DNA of 64,000 bases from Sphaeramia orbicularis (taxonomy: Eukaryota; Chordata; Actinopteri; Kurtiformes; Apogonidae): NCBI RefSeq assembly GCF_902148855.1, contig NC_043976.1:19628166-19692165 (forward strand), in the 5' to 3' direction. Below the pieces are notes generated by a model that worked only from the letters and a program-made list of their open reading frames with translations, did no database searches and was not told the DNA's origin. The position numbers and the translations under genes were made by a program. Positions 48,379 to 63,300 of this stretch are shown here, one piece after another; position 1 is the stretch's first letter; each line of letters opens with the position of its first letter.

Positions 48379-51300
48379 CTATACAAGGCTACCAGGCCAG
48401 GAGACCACTGTAAGCGCCACCCGGCTGCGCTGCTCTTTCAACATAGGCACCAACGCCGAGTGGCTCATTCCTGCTGTCGACAGGCCGTTAACTGCCACAA
48501 TCATGTCACCGCACCTATGAGGAAACCACAAGATAAGTCACTGTTACAGTATAAACAAACCTGACAGCTTGGTGTAGCTCTATTATTAGTAGGCATCATG
48601 CGGAGAGAAGAAGAATGTGTACACTAGACACGTGACAAACTACACTTAAAGCATAAGACGAAGGGATTTTCTACTCTTTAATTCTATCAGTTCAATGTAA
48701 AACTAACACTTTCTAAAGCTGTCCACAAACCATCCTTCAAGCGTCGGCTTCAGGCTTAATGTGAAATTATTCTTTTTAAAATAATAATCTGTTATTTCAG
48801 TTTTCATATTTCTCAAAGAGGAAATAGAGTTTTTATAGGGGGCTATTTTCAGCAGTGGATTGATACACAATTAATACACAAGTAAGAATTAATTTGCGGT
48901 GGGACAGGTCAGGTGTACTTAATCTAAAATGAACTGCAAAGCTTGAATCATTGGATTTTTAAGAGTAAAATTACATTTAGAAATTAAATACATTTATCTG
49001 CTTCACAGATAAAATGTGCCAAATCTTACATTGGTTAATAGGATGAATTGGAAAACAAATGGCAAAGATTTGTTGGCAAATGTTATCAAGATATACTGTC
49101 AAATATATGATCAAGTGTTATCACACACATACACATAGATTTATAAATGTTACAGTAGAGGGAATCTGAAAAGTGAATGTATTCTAATGTGCAGACAGTT
49201 TAAGTAGAACTCGTAGTTCAAAGACAAGCATTCTTTCTGAGTAAAATCCATTCTGTCATTTTAACCCATAACTGTATCTTAAACTATGTCCATCTAATAA
49301 TTTGACATGTAACTGACCGAAGTTTAGTGACATTTCATTTCTTTTATTCTGGAGGCATTTTGCTGGTGGCCCAATGAGTATAAATAGTATGAATAAAGTG
49401 AAACCAAAACCTACAGGAGTAAGTGTTACCCAGAGTACGAGGCCTTTTTTACTGATGCGAAAACCCCCCCATAAAAAACAGAATTGCACTGAACCAACCA
49501 ATTACCCAACCTGCCCCTATGGTGACCTTTCTGACTCACATTCACTCTGCACTCACAGATGTGATCATATTTTATGTTTTATTGGTGGGCAGTTTAATCA
49601 CAGATAAGATCTCAATGACACAGCAAAGACCACATCTACAGCATTCAGTACAGAAATAAATCATAAAAATCTGCTGTTCAAATCCAAGACCTTCCATTTG
49701 TGTTTGATAACTCAAATATTCAATACAATAAACTACAAGACAACTGCCACTTGAGTATGTTTTGTTCTTGTGCCGAACGCTTAAGGTGTGGTCTATCATC
49801 ACGCCACACTTATCTATCCCCGCTGTATCACTGCTTACATAAACCATAGATAGCATGTGAAAAACCACAGAGCACTGACTTGAGGCGGCCATCATAGTAC
49901 GCAGGTGTTCCAAGGACAATGGTCTTGATAAAGAAAGCCTGGTTGCCGTGGCTCTCCTCGTATCCCCCTACGATGCTAAAGCCCCAGCTGCCGGGGTGAC
50001 TCCTCCGTAATACAATCTCATGACTACTGTGCAAGTAACTGCAAGACAAGACAAGGGAGGAGAGTACAGAAATGATAGGCTGACTAAAACATAAAAAAGA
50101 CAAGAGATTAAAAAAAAATCTTCAATCAGAAACACATTAATCTTAAATGAATACAGACTATCTATCTGTACTAAAGTACCACGCTTCACTCAACAGAACA
50201 GAATTTCCAGACAGTTTTTTCAGCAACTTGAAATAGAAGACCGAAAATAAAGGGAAATATGGAACAGAAGTAACAGACATTTGTTCTACAACAGTGATGT
50301 TATAAAAACATGACCTTTTCATTGCATCAAATAAGCACACCCCAGAAATCCAAACAAATCACAAATATTCTGATTCGATAAAATCAGAGTATGTAATTCC
50401 TGCTGTTGGAAGTCTCTCAATCAAAACAAATACCAAAGACATAGTGGATGACATAGTGAAGTAGTGAGGGTACATGGGAATAGTTGTTTTACCACCACTT
50501 CTCATGAAAATCTATCAGATATGGCTCACGAGGAAATAGTTACAAATGACATATGCTCATATATTTAAGTTTTATTGAAATTATAATTAGTATTATTATG
50601 TTATGTCATTTTAATTCATTCATTTTAATTTAAGTTCAAGTGCTAATACTGGTAATGGGAAGATGATGTGATTCAGACAGGATAGAATTTATGAACACAA
50701 ATCAACAAAGTCAAGAAGAGATGCTGCTTTTCCACTGATTCTCATCTCAAGTTGCCTTAATTTTGTCATCACAATGTTGCATTTCCACTGCAAGCGTAGT
50801 ACTATTTCACTGCAGCTGGTTGTCATAGCACAGTGGTTCCCAATCTTTTTTTGGCTCGTGACCCCATTTTAACATCACAAATTTCTGGCGACCCCAGATA
50901 TTCAAAATGGAGACATTTATTTCCTAAAATTAATTTGGCTTTGATCATGTAATAGTTTGCTATACTATGTTGCAAATAAATGTTAATTTTAGATGACATT
51001 TTTTTCTATATAATGGATATTATTATGGACAGAGGTAGAAAAGCCACATAGTGAGAATTTTATTTTCCAGAGAATTATATATGTACAGTCATTCCAGCTT
51101 GTATTTACAAGGCTGACAATGAATACTGAACAAACAATAACTCAGACTGCGAATTATGAAAGAGCCGCAGCATCTTAAACCGACCACAACAAACATTTGA
51201 AAGATAAACAGTACCACAGTGCTTCAGTTTCAGCTTCAGAGTTTGTCATGTCTTTTATGTATGTGATTGTCTCTGTCGACTCACCATACATTTTTTATTT

Positions 51301-54300
51301 GTAAGTTTTTATTTTTATCAATTACAACAAATTTCAAGCGACCCCATTTGAATTCCAGGCGACCCCACATGGGGTCCCGATCCCAAGGTTAAAAAACATT
51401 GTCATAGCAATACATTGTAAATTATTGTGATATGATCATTTTTAACTGCAACTGTTACAAGAGAGGCAACGGTAGAGGAGGATGAAACTTAGAATTGTAA
51501 ACAAGAATTTCGAAATTGTATTTACATTTTTTCAGCTGACAACATAGTCATTTAGACTCAAGTCAATGTATCTATATAGAGCCGATATGAAAATGTGCTC
51601 TGATGTTTTTGGGGATTTCCCCTATCTTGGCTTGGTGTCATACATCTTGAAAGGATGACACACATGCATACTGATGCAGGGACAATTCTGGATCAAACAG
51701 TCAGTGATCTGCATGATTTTACATCACATATTCAATAGTGGAAAAAAAGACACCCTTAAAATGTTGCACAATCTGAAATATTAGCATGAAATATGTACTT
51801 TTTTGTGTTTCAAAAGGTGTGACTGCATCAGACAGACACAAATAAATGCAAATAATTTTTTTGTTTATTGTTAACAAGAAAAAATAACTAAATTCCTGAC
51901 AGTTTCACCATCATGCCCTGGATGTGTTTCATTATCTTGCTGAAAAATCCAGTTTGGACCTGAGCATGTGTAGAAGGGAACATGTGGGTTTCAAGAGTGG
52001 GGGTTCAATGGTTTACGAGTGATTCTTAATGCAAAATACAACAAATGCATGGGGTGTCCAAAAACTTTTTTCCACCACTGTAGCATTGCTTTGGCTTGCT
52101 AGCTAGAAATAGTATCTGATGATACCTAATGGTCACTGGTCTCATGAGGTGGAAACAATAAAAAAGTGTGCTAAAATGAGGTGAGTCAAGTTGATATCAT
52201 CAGTGGAAAAGCAGCGATAGACCAAGTTGTTTTAAACTATTGTAATGTGGAAATGTTATGTATTATAGGATATATATAAGGCCCATTTAAACTGATTAAT
52301 CCAAACTGAATTATGTGCCCGTCTATACTCTCTCCTAGTCTCCTCCTGTGCTTACCTGGGCAGGCCCAACCACATGACCCATGAGGGGGACCAGTTGGCA
52401 TCAAAATCGCTGTCATGAGTGTGAGGCAACAGTTGGTCATGTTCGTGATCCTCCACCATGCTGACCTCCAGCACCCGCAGCTGCACCGAGGGTGAGGCAG
52501 CAGAGGCCTTCAGGGTGCCCACGGCCTCACTGTGGCTCAGGTACGTTAAGTCCTGCCCATTGATGCTCAGAAGGACATCACCTAAGGAAGCAAGAGGACT
52601 CTGAAGTGTCTGAGGTCATATATTTATTTGAGTGTAACGGTATGAGGAAGTACACACCTCGTTTGATTCGTCCATCCCTCGACAAGCAGCCATGTGGTTG
52701 GACGCTGGTAACAAAGATGGGCAGCTCCCCGCTCTTACTGCCCCGCCCTCCTGCGACTGTCATACCCAGAGACTCATGCGGCTCCTTTTTTACTGTGATG
52801 TGTTTCTCCTTACAGCTCACACACTGGGACAGGTCCTACGGAAATCACACACATATGGACACAAGCTCAAGCTTACATAAGTAAGTAAGTAAGTAAATTT
52901 TATTTATAGAGCACTTTTCACAGACAGAGTCACAAAGTGCTTTATCAATTCAAATCAGAATCAAATTAAGTTTACAGAGACCCAACAGAATCCTTCAGGA
53001 GCATACATAAATGTACTATTTTTATATAGACTTAGTTTCATAGGTATACATACTGTTTTTATATGTAATACATACTCTTAATACTGTTAATAGATATGCA
53101 TACTGTTAATTACTGTTAATACTGTAAATTTGCATCTATTCATATTTTGTCTGTTGTTTTATTTTTCTTATCTGCTTAACTCTATTCTTATGTTACTTTT
53201 AGTGCTGTCAAACGATTGAATTTTTTAATCCGATTAATCACAGGGTTGCTGTGGATTAATTTCGATTAATCAGGATTAAATATTATTTATTTTTAATCTA
53301 TATTAATCGTGTTTCATTTTGCATGAGAAAACAGATTCAAGAAAAAGGGGAATATATATGCACTTAACATGTTTATTAAACACCGTCAACAGTTTCAACT
53401 AGAAGAGTGCAGTGCCCCCCCCCCCCCCCCGATCACTACCAAAATGTAATCATTTGTTCCTTGTGCCAGTATCAACATTTCCTGAAATTTTCATCCAAAT
53501 CCGTCCATAATTTTTTGAGTTATCTTGCACACAGACAGACAAACAGACAGACCAACCAACACCGGCAAAAACATAACCTCCTTGGCAGAGGTAACAAAAC
53601 AACTGTTCTGTCCTGGGGTTTTTTGTACTCATATTTCCATCCAGAGGGCCAATGTGCCTTCCATCTTTATGGGTTAGTTCTGCTGCCTGTCACTACCAGA
53701 TCAACTCCCCATTTGTTCATGTGCGATGCTAACTCTACTTAGACAAACTGCCTGAAATGCGTTGCCAGAGATGTTCAGAGTCATTCTGCGCTGCAGATGG
53801 GTTAATTGCATAAAATTTTTAAAATCAGATTAATCATGATGATGGATTAATCTGTGTTAACACATTATTTTTGACATCTTATTTTTAGATTTTGTAATTT
53901 TATATTCACTCTATTCTTACTTTTTTTTTAGTACTGGTGTTTTGTTAATATTGTTGCACTGACTGAAGTAGCACTCCAAATTTCATTGAACACACAGTGA
54001 CAATAAAGGCTATTCTATTCTATTCTATTCTATTCTATTCTATTCTATTCTATTCTATTCTATTCTATTCTATTCTATTCTATTCTATTCCATTCTATTC
54101 TATTCTATTCTGTTCTGTTCTGTTCTGTTACATTACCACACAAACACATGTATATCTGCTCACTCTGTGGGTGCTGGTGCGGGAGAGGTGTATGGGCACA
54201 GGACTGGGGGTGGAGCTGTGGTTTGGCAGAAAGTGTTCAAGGCAGTAGAGGTCTCTGGTAGAGCTTGATTTTGGCGGTGGGGGAGTTGGTTTGCTGGGTC

Positions 54301-57300
54301 GGCCAATCAGCAGGTGGACTCGCTCTCCGCTGGCCTAGGGACATAGGACACATTTCCTTTTCAGCATTCAGTTTTTTTACACTTACAGAATGGAACTCTA
54401 GACTGATGACCAAATGTATGTGAACCTGTATGATCTGTGCAGCCTGCTCCGGTGTGCCATGGCGAAGGTCCTGGTCGTTGACTGACAGCACTCGGTCGTT
54501 ACTGCGGAGCCTGCCGTCCTTCGCTGCCAGACCTCCCTCCAAAAGATCCAACACAAACACACCGGACTCATCCGTTCGCCTTACCAGTTTGATGCCGAGC
54601 TGCTCTGTTGAATCCCGCTTGTGTAGGGTGATCCTCAGGGTGGCGGGGCTGGACGGGGTGCCCTCAGGGGTGGAGCAAGGTGCGTGGGGCACAGCAGGGG
54701 TGGAGGAGGAAGAAGAGGGCGGAGCCCGAGAGGCACAGCGACGCTCCCGGAGAACGGTGAGCTGTAGGGTAGTGCAGGGGCGCGCCAGAGTAGAGCGGGC
54801 AAAACTGTGGGGAACATTACTGATGTCCACATTGTTAACCTGGAGAAAGAATGAGTAAATTTAGAGCAATTATTGTTTGGGCAGCCATAGAGTTGATTTA
54901 AAACTGGGTGAAAAGAGAGAATTAAATAGATGATGAGGTTAAAGGCACAGTGTGTAACTTCTGACCATAATCTCTCAATCAGAACAATAATAAAAGTGAT
55001 AAGATAAGCTACATAAGATCACATGTGCAGTTATAGATAGTACAATGAACAGTGAAATGTATTTTTGCAATCAAGGACCCAAGGAGAGAGGGGTTGAGGC
55101 AACAGGCTTTTAACAAAAATGAGACATCTGAACCTCGGAACTGTCATTTTACATAAATGTCACTGATATGTGATATGTAGAACAAGTGTCTGTTGTTTAG
55201 TTACAACATGACGCTGTATTTTATTATATTTGACAGACAACACGATTAACTTTTAATTCAATTCACATCAGAGTATAATGTGTTGGTTATTAATATACTG
55301 TTAAAAAGAGGTGTCTAAAAACAAGATAAAAACACTAAATCGGAGGTTAAATATAATCATAACAAGTGAAATATCTGTCCATGCAGCAAGATAATTTCGC
55401 TTGACAAGATTTCTTGAATTAAGATGAGCATGTCTACAGATGTATGAACACTTAAAATGAGAAATTTACGCTTAAAACAAGATAAATTATCTAACACTTC
55501 TAAATCTAAGTTGTTTTTTTTAATCTTGGTAAGAACCAAATAATTTGCAGTGTACAAGGATGTCACACATTTTTTTTAAATTAATGCACAAGTTTGATCA
55601 TGTATATGGTCATTTTTAATAATAACACAACTTAAGGTTAAGGAGCATTTTCAGTTTTAAAGTCTTGCTCCTGCCTAGGTTAGCTGATCACAACTGAATA
55701 ATTATCATTTTCCTGTTTCATGCTGCACTATTATCGTACATAAGTAGATACCTCTGTTTTTATGGATAAAGAGTTGTTATGTATGTAGAGTTTTTCTTAT
55801 TTCGCCTTTCATACATTTTTTACAGAGAAACAACTGCCACAAAGAATTCCTTGTATGTGTTTATGCACTTGGTGAATATAGCTGATTCTGATTCTGATAA
55901 TCCAGTCGTGTCATGTGTGTCCTCGACTCATCAGGTGTCTGGACGCTGAAAAGACTTCCCCAAATGTTGCCTGTGAAGCAGTTCTATGATGTTCTGAACT
56001 GTCATCGGACCATAATAGAAGTCATTTTCACCACTGTTGCTGATGAAAATCTGACATGACTCAGATTGAAATTCTGTTAACATATGACAAAATGCATCAG
56101 AGTAATTCACACATTGTCTAATGTAGTCTAAATGCCATGCAAGTACCATTAATTTATATAAAGTTCATTAAATTAGTTAACTTTTGGATTGCTGTGCTGC
56201 AATATGGCATGCAAATCATAAAATAAATCATATAGCATGGGGAAAATACTATTTATTTGGGTAATTCTGTGATGCATTATGGTGTAGTTTCTGATGTCTT
56301 ATGTGATGCTGCAAACAAGAGAAACGGTCTGTTGAACATTGAATTAAATAATGGGGATCTCTAAAGGTTACAAATTTGCTATTTATGAGCAAATCAACAA
56401 AATGTCAAATACAGACCTAATCAGATTTAGATATTTTGAGGCAGAAATGTTAATTGTCATACCTTTACAGTGTTAAAAGTTGCCTGTGTGTAGCATATTT
56501 TGGAAGGCATTTGTCCTTCTGCCTTGAAACTATATAAAGTAAGTAAGTTTCCAGGTTCCCTTCTTATCCTAAAGTGGGTCAGGCTATTTGGTAAATCATG
56601 TTCCTCAGTGAACACATGAGAAATCCCACACTGAAGCTGTCCTCACCTGCAGTATCTGATCTCCTGCCAGCAGCCTCCCGTCTCGTGCAATGACACCATC
56701 TCTGTACACTTCCTGAATCACGATGTTAATGAGCGGCGTCTCATTTCCACCTACGATGCTGATGCCCAGCTCAACGTACGGGTTTGACCGGTGGACTTCT
56801 ATGGCAGTTATCTCTCCTTCAGGAAGGGAGGGCAACTTCACACAGCCTAATGGACACACAAATCACATTACACAGCTGCGCACTTCAGAATTTAACGTCC
56901 ACATCTTGGTAACCTTTACTATAATGTTGCTTGAATGTGATTATCTCGTTATCTGAGATTACAGCTCTTGCAATCACAAGAAAGATAAGATCCAATATTT
57001 TGTATCTTAAAAATATCATGTTTCTATCCAATGGGAAGACATGGCGTCAAATGGAAGAAGATGAAGGACCTTCTTCTGCAGAGAGGGGTGGGGACTCTGG
57101 GCAGTCCCAGCCAGAGGAGGTGGAGCTGACAGAGCGGAGAAGGTGGATGCAGGGGTTACTCAGAGGCCGCTTCACCCTGGGGACGACACACTCCAACCCA
57201 ACCACGCCTAAAAACAGAGGAAATCTTATACGCTTTTATCTTAGGCTTAAATTTCCTAATTGTATTGTAATTTAACCCATAAAGATCCGAACAGCCACTA

Positions 57301-60300
57301 GCGACCTAAAGCATCTACTGATCTAAAATGTTTAGGCAAGGCAAGGCAAGTTTATTTGCATAGCACATTTCAGCAACAAGGCAATTCAAGGTGCTTCACA
57401 CAGGACATTGAAATAAAAGAAACAAAAAAAAAAAAACCTGTTTAATACCTGTTGATCCACTAACCCAATGGTTCTCAACAATTTTTGAAATGCCCACTCA
57501 CCTCATCATGGGCCTCCTGCCACCCCCTCCAAAAAAATTGTGAGTGGGGGTGGGGGTTATATGCCTCTGTGAGCAACACAATGAACCTCAATGCATAAGG
57601 ACGACATAACGAATAGAGCCATTGACAGCAAGCAGCGCTGGTATTTCAAGTTCAAATCAACAAAGTTTGTTCGGATATATATACTTATACACTGTGATAT
57701 ATAACAGTGAATATCACCCCCCATTTGTGTCTCAGCGCCCCCCTCTCAGCTTTCTCTTTCAAAACACCCCCCAAAGTTGTCCCAGCGCTCCCTGGGGGTA
57801 GTACCCCCCCCGTTGAGAAACACTACACTAATCCTATCACTACACGTAAATAATTCTTCTAAAATGCAGTTTTTCAGCTTTTCAACAGCGTCATGTGTCT
57901 TTTTTGGATGTTCAAAGACTATGTAGTGAATTTGGAAACACCGTCATCTTCTACAACATTGATTCACCAGTAAAGTTTAATAAATGACAGTGGATGGACA
58001 CACTTGATTTATGTTCAGTTAATGACAGATTTTACTGAAAAAGTCCTTTTTTCTTCAGTTTTCTCTATTTCTGCTTATAATAACTCTCAACTTTAATCTG
58101 AGCTTTTATGAACATTTACATGATCAGTAAATTCAATATAGGAAAATACACGATTTTCACTGAAAAAATACAAAATACTGACGATAATATTGTAATAAAT
58201 GGTGATAAATTAGTTAAAGGTTAAATCTAAAGAAAAATTAATTAGGGAACAATCACAGAAGTAGCAGTGGGTCTTTATGGGTTAAATCTTTCTTAGGACA
58301 AACTCACTGTCTTCCTCCGTGCTTTCTTCAAAGGCGGGGTTATCAAGGCCAGCGTCGTCCGTCCACAATGGCCCGTTGGTGCAGGTGTTGTTGGGTCCGG
58401 CAGGTGGGGAGGGGGTGCTGTCCCTCAGGTCTGTCTGTGGGGAGTGGGGCGACCTGGGAGGAGTGGTAACCATCGCTCGTTCGTCCCCACTCTCACTTCG
58501 CGGGCCGTCCACATTGGTCTGCTGACATCGTGTCCCAGGACACCTTTCACCAAGAAACAGGGATGAGTTTGTTTGAAATCAGGTTCAGCATCAGTATCTC
58601 TGATGTGGCGCTCAGTTACTCCCAGTAGGGCAGTTCTCTTTTTCTGTAGAGGTCAGTGGGGAAGGGTCACAGGTAGTGGGGGATAATTCATTGGGTAAAG
58701 AGGAAAAAGATGTCTAGAGACAGATTATGGAGCTGCAGGAAACTGGATCTCCAATAAAAGTCACGAAAGGGGTCCATGGAGAATTTTATTAAATAGTCTC
58801 TGAAGAAATATAAATTTTCTCAATGAAATTATTACAGCGTTATATCTTTATATCACTACATGTTCACCCTATTCAAAATAGGTTTAGTCGCCTACTCTGG
58901 GTAACACTTGTTTCACTGCGACCTATCAGTTTAATCTGTAGTTCTTTTATTCAATTGTTTTGTTTACTTGTTTCTTTTTGTATGTGCATTTCCCTGTTTT
59001 TTCATTTGTATTTTCTGTCAATTCCCACCCGATCACTGTTATTTTTTTATGCAATTTAAAATTTAAAAAAAAAGAAAAACTTGCTTTTTAGAATAGATCC
59101 TGACTACGTGTAATCACATTTATCACAAAACCTCATTAATTCAGAAAATTGCAAATAAATGCTAAAATTTGCATCTGTTATGCTTTTCTTACTGCATTCT
59201 TACTTATTCATAACATCTAAACTTGTAATTTCAAATATTCCAGTTTAATCAGACAAGTGTTAAACAATCAATTACTTTATCAGTGTGTTACTTTGTTCTT
59301 GTTTTTTTTTTAAGTGTTTTAAATGATAAAGTAATTTTCATAAAGTTCTCAAATAGACTTTTGTTTGACTGTCAACGATTATGAATTTACTATCATACAA
59401 AACAAAAGAAACCCAGTAATTTCTCACATTTGAGGATCCTGTAATATGATTATTTTTTGTCAAAAATGATGGTTGATTAAGTCTCTGTTGATACACCAAC
59501 TAGTAATTTGAGTACTATACTGAGGCATCTCTTTGATTCTCCTTTCATAACAAATCTTCATGTATTTCAAGTCCCAAATATGTTCGGCTTTCTAATTAAA
59601 CCATTAAATTAAACTCGTACAGAGGGATGTGTCAGTCCCGTCCCACAAATAGATCCTGCTCTTTGAGAAATGATTAAAAATAAATGCAGACAGACAGACT
59701 CGAGGGATAAGTGTGGTCTCACTCTTAATTGGTTCTCAAGTGTTTGAGTAGTGGCTCTTAGCTCATTAAACTGTAGAGAAGCTTTTTCCTACCTTTAAAG
59801 AAAAATAGGACAACCTTTTAATATATCTAATATAACTGTCCCATGATGCTCTTGCAATATTTAAAATATAAAGTGGTGCAGGTCAGACTTTCATAATGGA
59901 ATGGGTATTCTAACTCCTAAATTCTTGTTTCCTTATTTTACCAATGATGATTTCTATTTTAATCAATAGAAAATATTCATTTAATACTATAAGCTTTGAA
60001 CCTGCAGACACATAATGAATTTGTCATTATTAGTAGGATCGTCCACTCCACCTCAATTACCAAACACTTTAGCCTGGTTCTCACATCTTCTAATCTCATG
60101 TCCAGTGTCCCTAATCTTCAACATGAACATTACTGACTCTGAAGTCCCACAGTAACAGCAGAATCCTGGCTCCTGTTCCTATCTTAGACCTAAATCTTCA
60201 GGCCAGGGGAGCAGAGAGTCCACGTGGGCCAGAGGTTTAATCTTTACTAAAGAATGTCACGTTAGTTCTCACAGTGACCTTGTTTGATCTGTCTTAAACC

Positions 60301-63300
60301 ATCTTCCCTTGTTTTCTTGACATGACACAATGTGTGCAACCTTCACTGACACAAACGCTTCTTCTGCTGCTGTGATTGATTAAAAAGCTTGGACCCTATT
60401 GACATTTAAAAGGGCCGCAGGGATGAAATATAGAGCCTTAGGTCTGATGGTGTAATACACCAGCGACATCAGGAACTTTGTGTCTTTTCTTGTTTAGCTT
60501 CAGACTTGAACACATCTCAAGACATAAAATCGAAGCCCTGCAGTGGGGTCTCCTGTTAAAACAGCTGACTCAGAAGAGCTTCAAACAGCTTGTTAGCTTG
60601 TTAGCGTGAGCTTGTTAAGGAATTTTCTCTTTAAACTTAACGAAGGTGATAGGTGATCAGTGGATAATCAGTCAATAAGCAGGAGTCAAAACACCATTGG
60701 TTGGTTCCTTAGCACCAGGCACTGTCTGTCGATGATGAGCCTATAGATGCCTGTTCCTTCATCAGCAATGCAGGGTTTTGTTTTTTTTTTCTTAAGTCAT
60801 ATCTCTCTTCTGTTTTTTTTATAAACAGTATATTTGGACCTAAAACCTTTTCCCCAAGCAAAGTAAAACCTGCATAAATATTCTAAGCATTGCTACATCT
60901 TTCTATATATCCTCCAAAATGCTGCATTCAAATGACTTTTAACAGGTCAACAGTCATCGTTCTTCACAGTAACTTCTCTTTCATTTAACACAAACCAGCA
61001 CAAAAAGTTTTTATACATGGAAGATGCAACAACAGAAAGCCCGAGGAGGTGAGCAAAGAAGACAGAAAAAGCAATGTAGAAAGTAACCTGAAAGAAAGTG
61101 AAAAATAAGAGGGAATAGTTGAGAACAAGATGCATTTTCCTGTCATCCCCAGCTGCGCTGACCTAACATCATGCTGTGTTTCACTCACCACAAGCCAGGG
61201 TTGCCCTTGGCTGTCTCACAGAAGAAGTGGTTGAAAAGGTCTCTGGTGTTGAAGTTGCTCAGCATGATTGCAAAATGAGAACATGGAGCTTCTGGTCAGC
61301 CAACCCATGACTGTGGTAGGGAAGCACTAATCCCCTGTCACATGACCTACAGCCCAATAATCCCCTCAGGGTCTCACAGCACCTGGTCCAAACAGGCCAA
61401 AAGCCAAGTGTGTGGAGGGATGCGAACTCTTAAGGTTAATGATAAGTCTACTTATACTGGACTCAGCTCTATGGTATTTCCTCAGGTTTAGCCAGACAAG
61501 ATCCAATTATGAATATGAATTACATATTGACTTATGTTTTTTACAATGATTCCTAAAATGTTTACAAAAGTAAATGTATTAGTAACTAGAGCTGTAGGTC
61601 ATGCAGAGTTGTAGTTGCGATATGAGTCACAGTTTTAATGGGAATGATTCACTTTTGCATTGTCTTTTCTACAGAGAAATGATGATGTGATTTTTGCTAG
61701 GGCTGTCACAGTTATTTAACCCATAAAGAACCAGTGGTACTTTTGTGGAGGTTCCCAAATTATTTTTTTCCTTGTATATTTAACCTTTCTTAAGTGATTT
61801 ATCACCATTTATTGTAATATTATCCTTTTTAGTTTGAGTTTTTTCAGTGTAAAACATGTATTTTCCTATATTTAATCCACTGATTATGTAGATGTTCATA
61901 AAAGGTCAGAGTTAATTCAAATGTCATTATATCAGAACAGAGAAAACTGAAGAAAAAGGGACTTTCAGTAAATTCGATCATTAACTGAACATAAACCAAG
62001 TGTGTCCATCCAATGTCATTAATCAAACTCCATCGGTTTTACTGGTAAATCGATGTTGTAGAAGATGATGATGTTTCCATTTTCACTACGGAGCCTCTGA
62101 ACGTCCAAATGGGTCATATCTGATGACTATGAAAAGATGATTAACTGCATTTTACACAAATTATTTACATGAATTGATAAAATTAGTGGATCATTTGGTA
62201 TTAAACATTTTCCACCAGTAATTGGTTTTGGTTGCCAGTGGCTGTTTGGATCTTTATAGGTTAAGGTAACCACTATTATTTTGCATGAATATGATTATCA
62301 TCTCCATTCACCTGCACAGAAAGAGGTGAATGAAGCTAAAAGAAATATTAATTCACCACTATTAACATCCTTTTCCATTGTTTGTCCTTAAAGATGTCAT
62401 CTCATTGTACCCCCTTCGTTTCAAGGTGCTCAACTTCTGTTTGTGTTGGCCATTTCCAGTAATATCTTTGGATATTTCAGTAGGTTTTCTATGTTTGAGT
62501 TATTTATTTCAGATATGCCCTGTGTGTTTTTTGTTTACTCTGTCAAAAAATAAAATGCAATTTTATACGTATTCCAGTATTCAGTGCTAATAGTCTAAAT
62601 CATTCTTCTTCATTAGGCTGTACTGTAAACTATTATTCAATTTAAACTATACCAGCACCATAAAATGAACAGAGAAAGATGACTCACTGTTACCAAAATG
62701 TTATTATTGTGACAGCCCTGGTCTGTATGTAATAAACATGTTCCCTCCCATGTTCTGGTTTAATATAATCTGTAGACTGGAGCATCTCTGTAGCGCCACA
62801 AAACTTCCTTCATATATGTTTATAATGTGTTGTGAAACATTTTACATGTTTCTGTGATTTGAATATCACAAATGGGCATCACGCACTAGTAATGAATTAT
62901 GTTGCTGATTATTTGATTATCTGGATTACCTGGATTATTGTTAAGAAGATCTGTGAGAGTTTTGACTGCTACAGTAATGAAATGTAATAATATAAATGGA
63001 TAATATTTGACTTCTACATATTGTCCATAGTTTTCACACACATGCATGGGTCTGTCTGGTATATCAGTATGTAAATGTGGTTACCTGTGTTTGAGATGCG
63101 CCTCTAAGTCACATCTTGGCATGCTGAGAGAGCAGACCGGGGTCAAAGGGCATGATACAGACAGCTTATCCAGCAGCTTGTGCACCAGGATGCTGGATCT
63201 GCGGCATGCCTGCAGCTGGAGCCGCGCCCTGTCCAGCGGGCAGAAGTCCCTCTCCTGCAGGAAGCTGCGCAGACAGCGGGCACAGAAGGTGTGGCCGCAC

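Larger units (their letters stand above)
57272..58285 (+). mobile_element. TTAA-flanked MITE, copy E, with two nested insertions
   Basis: Ends TTAACCCATAAAGATCC and GGGTCTTTATGGGTTAA. Family sequence is interrupted by a retroposon at 57335-57438 and a hAT MITE at 57466-57825, leaving about 550 bp of its own. Its right end lies 22 bases from the splice donor of the LNX2 exon at 58308. Confidence 0.8.

Noticed and set aside
49261-49272. Solitary TTTAACCCATAA as a seventh MITE copy
   Set aside because: No second end or body sequence follows; probably chance or a tiny fragment.
56931-57275. Plus-strand frame over the candidate LNX2 exon
   Set aside because: Has no plus-strand gene context; the minus-strand reading has a strong acceptor and matching phase. 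Kept as a caveat in the exon entry.
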